A DNA stretch of 20,068 nucleotides from Paramacrobiotus richtersi. Taxonomy: Eukaryota; Tardigrada; Eutardigrada; Parachela; Macrobiotidae. How positions within the stretch are numbered: the stretch's first letter is position 1; every line of letters begins with the position of its first letter. The position numbers were made by a program, and so were the translations under genes. This document shows, in pieces, positions 13,093-20,068 of the stretch. The notes beneath the pieces are model-generated. The model worked only from the letters and a program-made list of their open reading frames with translations. It had not been told where the DNA came from and ran no database searches. Where the stretch lies: the NCBI GenBank assembly GCA_034698045.1, contig JAQGAU010001294.1, positions 1 to 20,068 of the forward strand, read 5' to 3'.

Positions 13093-13858
13093 GACCATCT
13101 GTCCTCCCTGGAGCAGTCTGTTTATGTGCCGGCTCCTGTTTATGTTTATTTGTCGTGGCACTCGCTCTCTGACGACAGTATTTGCTGATTGCCATGCCCT
13201 ACAGTTTTACATAAGGTATTCTGAATTGCTCACGGGAACTGCGCTGTTCTGTGTTTTATTCATTGCGTTATCTCTCTGTAGTTCTGATACGGTAACTTCC
13301 GATTTTTGGCGTGATATCTTGATCAGTTGTCGATAGATCCGTACGAGAGTAAATATGTACATGTTGATGAAACGTCAAAAGTATTATGAAAACATCAGTG
13401 ACGACAGTTGTATTGGATTTAGAGCATTACCGGTTACGAAAACCCTATGAGCAACTGGCACATACTGTACAGGACACTTTTCTGACAAACGAGAACACAA
13501 TTCTAGCAGACTAGCACGATGAATTCTAACCGGAGTAAGTAACTCCTGTGCAAAATAACGAAAGCATTAAGTTGCTGCTAATACCTACACGGATGAGCGG
13601 ACAAAGATTAGTGAAAACTGATCGCACATTCTCCATCTAGTTTTATTTTAAGTCTTGTAAATTGTTGTGGGAACCACGGTTTGCAACTCGTGTTTTGCGT
13701 GTTTAGGATTTTTACCAGAATTATTGTAACTTTGTTTCATTTGTATTACACCAAACAGCAATTCGTATATTATACTGCAAGTGACGCTATCAGCAAAATC
13801 ATACTAAAAGAAACATATAAACACGGAAGTCAAGGTACGGAAGCGCTCCGCATTCTTT
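13093..13858. other. Convergent intergenic region
   Basis: These 766 bp lie between the stops of the plus-strand F-box gene and the minus-strand protease and should contain both 3' untranslated regions. No coding sequence is recognised. A minus-strand AATAAA is at 13642-13647. No AATAAA is seen on the plus strand soon after 13092. Confidence 0.6.
13642..13647 (-). terminator. Candidate poly(A) signal for protease gene
   Basis: AATAAA on the minus strand, about 212 bases after the protease stop codon, in a T-rich setting on the plus strand. Position is reasonable, but the hexamer is common in AT-rich DNA. Confidence 0.35.
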
Positions 13859-16800
13859 CTAGTTATTGGCCATTGTGTCGTATATCCAATTCAGAGCGTA
13901 GGCTGTATTGGAATACACCTGCAACCAAAGACATTCAATCCCCCGGGTACCACAATAATAGTTAATAAAGCAAATGCCAGTGAAAATGAGAAGCGGTGTT
14001 TTGTGCAAACGAAATAAAAAACCGTATGCAATGTAAAACTTTACCGCTGGGAAGTCGATATGGGCACACGTCGGCGGACCCCAGCTGACAACCCCGGCTA
14101 CCATGTACTTATTGTACTGGTTCTTGCAGGCGAACGGTCCACCGGAATCTCCATGGCAGGTGTTTTTTCCACCTACATTTCATCCATTTTGCTTTTTTAC
14201 ACATGTTTATATTGTTTCAAGCGAACTTACCAACTCCCAGAAATCCGGAACAAATCATTCTTTCGCTAACCCTAAGTCACACGATACTGAATTCCCGCTG
14301 TAGTCGAAATTATACGAAAACCATATACCATACCTCTGGCCCACTGTTGCATGCATTTCCGTGCAGACAGTTCGGTTGACAACCGGTACCAACACTTGCT
14401 GGAGAGGCTTCCCAGTTGCTACCGCCTGTATCGTAATCGGATCCTGACGCTCGTCTTTCATTGAATCGGGTGGAGTCCATCCGCCGGAACTGCGGCCCCA
14501 GCCTTTTCAGCATACCATCAGGTCCATACTCTTCATGTTCACAAAGAGAAATGTACAATTCCCTACCGGATGTTAAACACATGGTATCGGGTGCGATCTC
14601 CTGACCCTGACGGGGCAGACACGCTGGAACGACGTTCTTGCGGAACTTGATGGCTTCTTTCGTCTTGATCATACAGTAATCGTAGTCGCTGATCCCAGGG
14701 ACTGTACCGTAATATGGATGACTACGGAGACCGCAGATGTGAAACTAAGGCTATTTCTCTTCATTTCACATCATACCAGAGTATAGTTTCAAAATCGTGG
14801 TCCGTTGCAAGATCATCTGTCGCCGACAGGTCCACATCGTGACCCCCGACTCTTCCTTTAAACTGTGGTGCGGAACTGGGTCCCCTGGGAGTTAAAAACA
14901 GCTGCATATACCCTGAATGCGAAGAGCGGTTAAGAGTGAATTACCCGGTGAAACAATGCGCTGCTGTTAGAATCCAGCTGCAAAAACATCGGGTACAAGT
15001 ACAACACGAAAATAACAGACAACACCAGTTTGTTGATTACCGGTCCGAAATGATGGTCCCTCCGCAGAACTGGCTGCCACTTTGACGCATCATTGCAACT
15101 TGCCACTACAGTATTAGAAGCCATAATATACAGCAGTTTTCTAACCAGTTGAATGCTCTTTGGGCCTTACGGGAATTGAATAGGGATTTGCTTCGATGCC
15201 TGGAAACAACATTCGGTCAATTCTTGTATTGCCGTTAGAGATTCATCTTCACCTCCGATGATGCGTGCATTCTCCACATGAAGCGGGAAATGCGGCACAC
15301 CACAGTCGGGATAGCAGTACTCGTGCTTCTCATCCGAGCCATCAGTACAGTGCATCACTCCATCGCACTGTTCAGCAACGGAGACACAACCGGTCGTCGG
15401 ATTGTCGCAGGCTTGGTAACCCGCTTTGCAAGGGATCAGCGACAGGGCAATATCGAAACCTTGACCCTCCTGTACTTCATCCGAGGTGAATGTGAATACC
15501 AACTTTGAGGTGTTTCTGCGGCAATCAATCAATCAACATAATTATAAAATCAATATATTTATGTTTTGACTAATCAATCAACGACGTTGCAAAGCTACTA
15601 ATTTCATAACAAAACACAACAAACTATGTCAACGCTGCTATAACCAACAACGGCTGAAAAATATAGAAAAACAATATTCGTATACAAAAACCAATTACCG
15701 GTGAACAGTTGTACCGTACTGTACAGTAAGTATTCTGCATATAAACGCGATATAACAAGCGAACAATCTCCCATATTACAAGTTAGTGATACTGTAATGG
15801 AGAGTTACAAGACGCATTTCCTCGCATCGGTTCTTCTTTGCAAAATGAAACTGATAATAGGTTGTTGCTTCCACTGTACCATTCTGTTAAGATTACAGTA
15901 CACCGTAATGACTGCAATCTGTTTTCTTACTTACTCGAAACGTATCGCGCTTGTTAGCGGCATCTCACTGCAGTAGCGTCCGGTAAAGTTCCTCGCTATT
16001 TCGCTGATGGTCAGCACGTCAAAGCACCATCGATCCAAATCAAAGTACCGAGGATCGACCAACACCGGATACGCTCTAAACAGAGAGAATATGTCGGAAA
16101 AGTTAGCCTCAATGTTAATTTGTCCAAGAGTGCTCACGGATTAGTGTTGACTGTCCAAGTGCAGCGTTGGTTGGGAGGATAAGCACCAGGAAACCGGGGC
16201 GACTTGATCTCATAAGTGTCCGTCAGAGTTAACAGATTCACTTCGAAATCGCAAGGATCGGATGGCCCGGGTACAGGAACGTCAGTAAACTCCAGATCTA
16301 CCAAAGAAACCCAAATTGAACGGTAATCTAAGCTGACTAGTTGGTTGTGTTACCAGCTTTCCAACCGCGTCCCTGGATAGCATAATCCGTACAGAACTCC
16401 ACGATGACCTGGTTAGTTCGGGAGGAGTATGAATAAAACACTCCGCCATGTTGATCTGGGAGGTGATTGCCGCAGACCGGTCCTGTTCAACCACCACATA
16501 AACATACAACTAATCGTCAATTTTCCAAGAGAAATGCATTTTCTGACCGGCAACCGGGATGGCAACAAGACCGATTCCTCGGCACGCTGCAGCTACATTC
16601 GCCGGATCGTTCAAGGTGGCCTCATCAGGTTTGTAGCCTGCCGAAGAAACAACGGTGCAGTACAACAACGGTGGTTTGATTACTGATTGAATGAGTTGGC
16701 CTACTCATTGAATTTGCTGGAAATTCGTGGACATTGACGAAATCATTGCTGTAAACGAAAAACATTCGCTACTAAAGGTAATCGTGACACGGTATAACAC

Positions 16801-17194
16801 ACACCATGCGCCGTTCTGCCCGACTTCTACGTCGAATGTTCCATTGACAGAAATTTTTATCCTGCGGTTTTCCGGTACCGTAATGATCCACCGGCACCAC
16901 TATATAGAAATCGGGTGAATGCGAGCAGTTTGATCGTGGAAAGGTGAAGTTCTACCGTGTAAGGCAGGTAGTTGCCTCCGGCGTCGAAGTTATCGCTCGC
17001 TATGGTAGCCCTGTCAACCCCACTGGAAAATGTCAAGGTTCGCACTTCCTGGCAGCCATGCTGTCCTTGGACTATACGAAATGCAGTATTTTGTTATGTA
17101 AACGAAAGCGTTTGCCAAACTCCGCGTGCGAAGTACCTGAACTTATCCCAATCAGCGCAAACAAAAAACAACCGGCAACGATTAAACGGTCCAT
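13859..17194 (-). CDS. Secreted CUB-CUB-LDLa-trypsin-fold serine protease
   Basis: Extracellular modular protease in 17 exons (minus): 17194-17137, 17071-16956, 16899-16773, 16637-16548, 16482-16354, 16297-16138, 16075-15935, 15515-15253, 15199-15171, 15105-15041, 14977-14945, 14884-14777, 14721-14567, 14502-14334, 14271-14231, 14172-14045, 13918-13859. Total 1872 nt, 623 residues. A signal peptide (MDRLIVAGCFLFALIGISS) precedes CUB1 (about 26-173; WCRWIITVPENRR, VCGNHLP, VIVEFCTDY) and CUB2 (about 183-302; YPPNQRCTW, GRYCSEMP). The LDLa module (303-341) has CDGVMHCTDGSDE. Activation would cut R358|I359 (ARIIGG); C345 is the likely tether cysteine. The catalytic triad is complete: H400 (TAAHC), D454 (SDYDYCMIK), S571 (CHGDSGGP). 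The S1 pocket is atypical: Asn565 at position 189 and Ala604 at 226. Donors after exons 3 (GTAGCG) and 4 (GTCAGA) are weak, so the middle of CUB1 is least certain. Intron 15516-15934 (419 bp) is AT-rich with nothing else visible. Substrate unknown. Confidence 0.9.
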
Positions 17195-17730
17195 CGTGTT
17201 GTGATGCAAGAACATAACAACTTTAAATTTGTAGCCAGATGTCTACTGTCAATACCATCGGTTATCGTAAGCAGAAATCAGTAGAACTGGAGCATTTCAG
17301 TGTTAACGATTCGTGAATGCTTGATTCGTTATAAGTGTAGATTGTATGGAGGTACCGACACAAAGACTAATCGATTGTCTTAATTAGTTTGTGATATCGA
17401 CAACATTGTTGTGACAATGGTAGTACCAAGCGCATTTGCTCATTGTTGAAGTTGCTGATAAGATACGGTGGCTTGGCTACATGCAGTGTAAAAACCCCAT
17501 TGTCCTTATTCACACTGTTTCTGGCGAGTGTAGCAGAAAAAGATGTTTGTAGGAGATTTAATGAGCAATAATCCATCGTTCACAGTGGTCAATCTTCCGA
17601 CTACAACAACAATCCGCTGTAATACTCTTAAAAAAACTTCGTAAAAACAATAATCGAGATTACGTAAAAACGCTCCACAAGTATCTCAAAACACTAATCG
17701 AGATTACATAAAAAAGGATCCAGACGCACC
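17195..17730. promoter_or_regulatory. Interval between helicase 3' end and protease start
   Basis: This 536-bp gap should hold the 3' untranslated region of the BRIP1-like gene and the promoter of the protease, both on the minus strand. It contains an AT-rich direct repeat (listed separately). No TATA box or ORF of note is recognised. Confidence 0.4.
17651..17714. repeat. 20-bp direct repeat, 44-bp period
   Basis: TAATCGAGATTACGTAAAAA at 17651-17670 recurs at 17695-17714 with one G/A difference. Each unit includes the short palindrome-like TAATCGAGATTA. It lies just downstream of the BRIP1-like stop codon. Function unknown. Confidence 0.6.
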
Positions 17731-20068
17731 TTAATAAATTCCGCGTTTTCTGCCTGGAAGCGGCGGTTTCCGGGGTCCATTGTGTTGACCAGGCTCCTTC
17801 TTGAACACTGGCAACGATAACGACGCCGCGGGAGCAGCGGCCATCGAATCGTCCACAGGTTGACTAGTCGTCGTCGTGGGTTTCTTCATCTTTGGCTTGA
17901 TTGGGGAATCCTCATCATCGGTCAGGAGTTCACTGGTTTCGTCCTCGTCCATGAGGTGGATGGGTTCTAAGGTGGGCTGCAAAAGTAGGCGTCGCTCGAT
18001 GAACTGCTGGAGGTTGTTCATTCGTTCGGCGAATGGGTCGGAAGTGCGTTGGAGTTTTTGTCGTAACCATTTTGAGAGTCCTGCCCGGTGAAACGGAAAG
18101 GTTTGTCAAATTTTCACTTGATTTTGCCAAGTAAACCGATAAATGTAGAAATCCGGTCAAAAAGTGACACAAATACATTGCAGTTTCAAAAGTTCATTTC
18201 GGTCAATTTTCTCAACATTTGGCACACCAGACAGCAATCGGATTTGAATACGAAACTTTCTTGGACATTCTAATGGAACCAACTAAATTGTATGCTAAAA
18301 ACGTTGAAAATCGAATTAAATAACATTATAACAAAATCAATCCAAAGTTTCAGTTTTACAATACATTTCGTTCAAATTTTACAATACGTACTGGGAGACA
18401 TGAACATAATGGCCTGATAAGTGAAACATGTTCCAACGTACCGTTGACAAACTTGTTAACCGGAGAAACATTGGCAAACCGCTGTTCCAGCAGGATCAAC
18501 GCGCCCCAGTCGTTCTTATGCCGTAGACATCGTCCCAAAGCTAAACAAACATATTCCAAATAAACAGAACTTCTTGACCAGTGGCAAATCTGCTGTGCTT
18601 CCTTTACCTTGGTTAATCGCCCGAAAAGCTTGGATATCATACCAATCATCTCCCGACAGCAATCCGATATGTTTCCGTTCATCGTTGTATTTCCGCTTCA
18701 TTTGAACCTAAAGAAACAAATCATCACGCCTTACGAAACTCTCGAAACCGCTTGAAAAAACAAAAAGAGTAAACAGAAGCTCGAAAATCTAATAACAAAA
18801 ATTCTAAAAGAAAGACACTAAAATCTAAAGAATTTTAAAACAAAACATGATAAAAAAAATTCCCAAGACAAGTTCTAAAAAATGATCATTCGTTTTACAC
18901 ATCTTCGTAAACATATGTAATAAAATAATAACCAAGAAAACGTAACTAATCAAATGAAAACATGGATGATAACCAAATAATGGCGACAACGAAAAAACAG
19001 CAAAACTTCATCCAATACCTGTAAGTCCTGGAAGTACGGATACGGCAACCCCACCGTAATAACCGCCCGGGCATTATCATCGGCAAAATCCAGCCCCTCG
19101 CTGATTTTCCCGCGGAACACTCCAAACATGAGCGCGCCATCCTGCCGCCCCTGCAGTCCGTTTCCCTTGATAGCTTCATAGTATCCCTGCATCATAGCGG
19201 CAAAGGTCTCCTTATCGGCACGCTGCGGCTCCTGCTGGACGAGTTTTCGCTCCATCAGGCTATCGTAAATCCCACACTCCTGCAACAACGAGACGGATGT
19301 TCCACATTATCATGATAGCAGAGAAGGACGGTCTTCCCACCTTCCAGCGCGTAATATTAGTTTCCATGGCTTTGTAGGAGGTAAAGAAGCATAGGATGCC
19401 TTTGGGGACGATCTGGCAGACTTGGAGAATGGCGTTTCCCAAGTCGTCTTGGTACGTCCAGGTTTGTGCGTTTTTGTACGTTCCGAGGAGGGAGGCTTTA
19501 CCGGGTCCCAGTCCGATGGCTCCAGCCCATACCTGGAAGTTCAAATTGACGTTTTCTCAAGATTCGCACTAACATTCGAACCATACACCTTTCCATGTTC
19601 GAATTAATAAATATCAAACAACAACAAAAATCTTTCAGCGTTAAACCATTCCGAACAAAAAAAAGATAACAAAACATTCAATTACATGTTCTGAAAATTT
19701 CATGAAATCAGGAACATACTTTTCTGCAACACGGTTCGCTGTTCACCGAACATTTCGATTAGGTTCCAGAATCTTTATTTACCATTATTATGAACTTAAT
19801 TATAATTATTGTGAGTTTTTGCCCAATACGAACGGAAACAACAGCCATACCAGAAAGAAAACGATTTATAAATGATTTACGCAACAACAAACCACATCAC
19901 TTACTTGTCCATCATCAATGACATGCGGCGCCTCAAACCGCACATGAAACGGCAGCCCCAACTCCGACTGAAACGACCCCATGGGCGACAACGTCCCCGA
20001 CGTCAACACCACCGAATGGCACACCTTAAAGTCCCCAAACGCCACCGCCGGGTTCAAACACCAAAAGT
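17731..20068 (-). CDS. BRIP1/FANCJ DNA helicase, 3' portion (gene continues past right edge)
   Basis: C-terminal part of an iron-sulphur XPD-family 5'-3' DNA helicase of the Fanconi pathway (BRIP1/FANCJ), known to act in interstrand crosslink repair and G-quadruplex unwinding. Six exons visible (minus): 20068-19905 (partial), 19532-19341, 19279-19019, 18707-18608, 18540-18442, 18080-17731, giving about 387 residues. Diagnostic sequence: [12 protein letters not shown] at the window edge, [43 protein letters not shown], motif V ([18 protein letters not shown]), [21 protein letters not shown], motif VI ([15 protein letters not shown]) and GLSKWLRQ. These fit BRIP1 better than RTEL1 or XPD. The tail after the helicase core is only about 110 residues, with an acidic patch ([16 protein letters not shown]) and a basic end ([12 protein letters not shown], possible NLS); human BRIP1 has a far longer tail. 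Introns 18081-18441, 18708-19018 and 19533-19904 exceed 300 bp and show nothing but AT-rich sequence. The Walker A and Fe-S regions lie outside the window. Confidence 0.93.

Overview
This is eukaryotic nuclear DNA, almost certainly from a small invertebrate animal. Five protein-coding genes can be rebuilt exon by exon. Their introns are mostly 50-130 bp with GT-AG borders, and every complete exon chain sums to a multiple of three with the reading frame kept. Gene content (Fanconi-type helicase, CUB/LDLa/trypsin protease, BTB-kelch protein, F-box protein) fits an ecdysozoan-like invertebrate. The F-box/Agenet protein reminds me of lineage-specific families in tardigrades, but that is a memory-based guess and not shown by the sequence. 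I see no viral or retroelement coding sequence, tRNA or rRNA gene, or CRISPR array.

Layout: 1-3361 is AT-leaning DNA with only short, unsupported ORFs. 3362-6901 (minus) is a ten-exon DHX15/Prp43-type DEAH-box RNA helicase whose last exon runs beyond the conserved C-terminus into about 17 tandem nine-residue repeats and a hydrophobic tail. 6902-7531 is a divergent intergenic region. 7532-9763 (plus) is a five-exon BTB-BACK-kelch-like protein. 9764-11146 is noncoding but structured: a 13-bp stem-loop, a 60-bp inverted repeat with TGA(C/G)TCA motifs in and around it, and a perfect 34-bp tandem duplication. 11147-13092 (plus) is a two-exon, GC-rich gene joining two Agenet/Tudor-like modules, laid out as at the FMRP N-terminus, to an F-box. 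13093-13858 is a convergent intergenic region. 13859-17194 (minus) is a 17-exon secreted protease, CUB-CUB-LDLa-trypsin. 17731 to beyond the right edge (minus) is the 3' part of a BRIP1/FANCJ helicase.

The genes do not form a pathway. Two are nucleic-acid helicases (splicing/ribosome biogenesis and interstrand crosslink repair), two are likely ubiquitin-ligase adaptors (BTB-kelch for CUL3, F-box for SCF), and one is extracellular. The most unusual items are the repeat-bearing tail of the DHX15 protein, the Agenet-Agenet-F-box architecture, and the long hairpin upstream of that gene.
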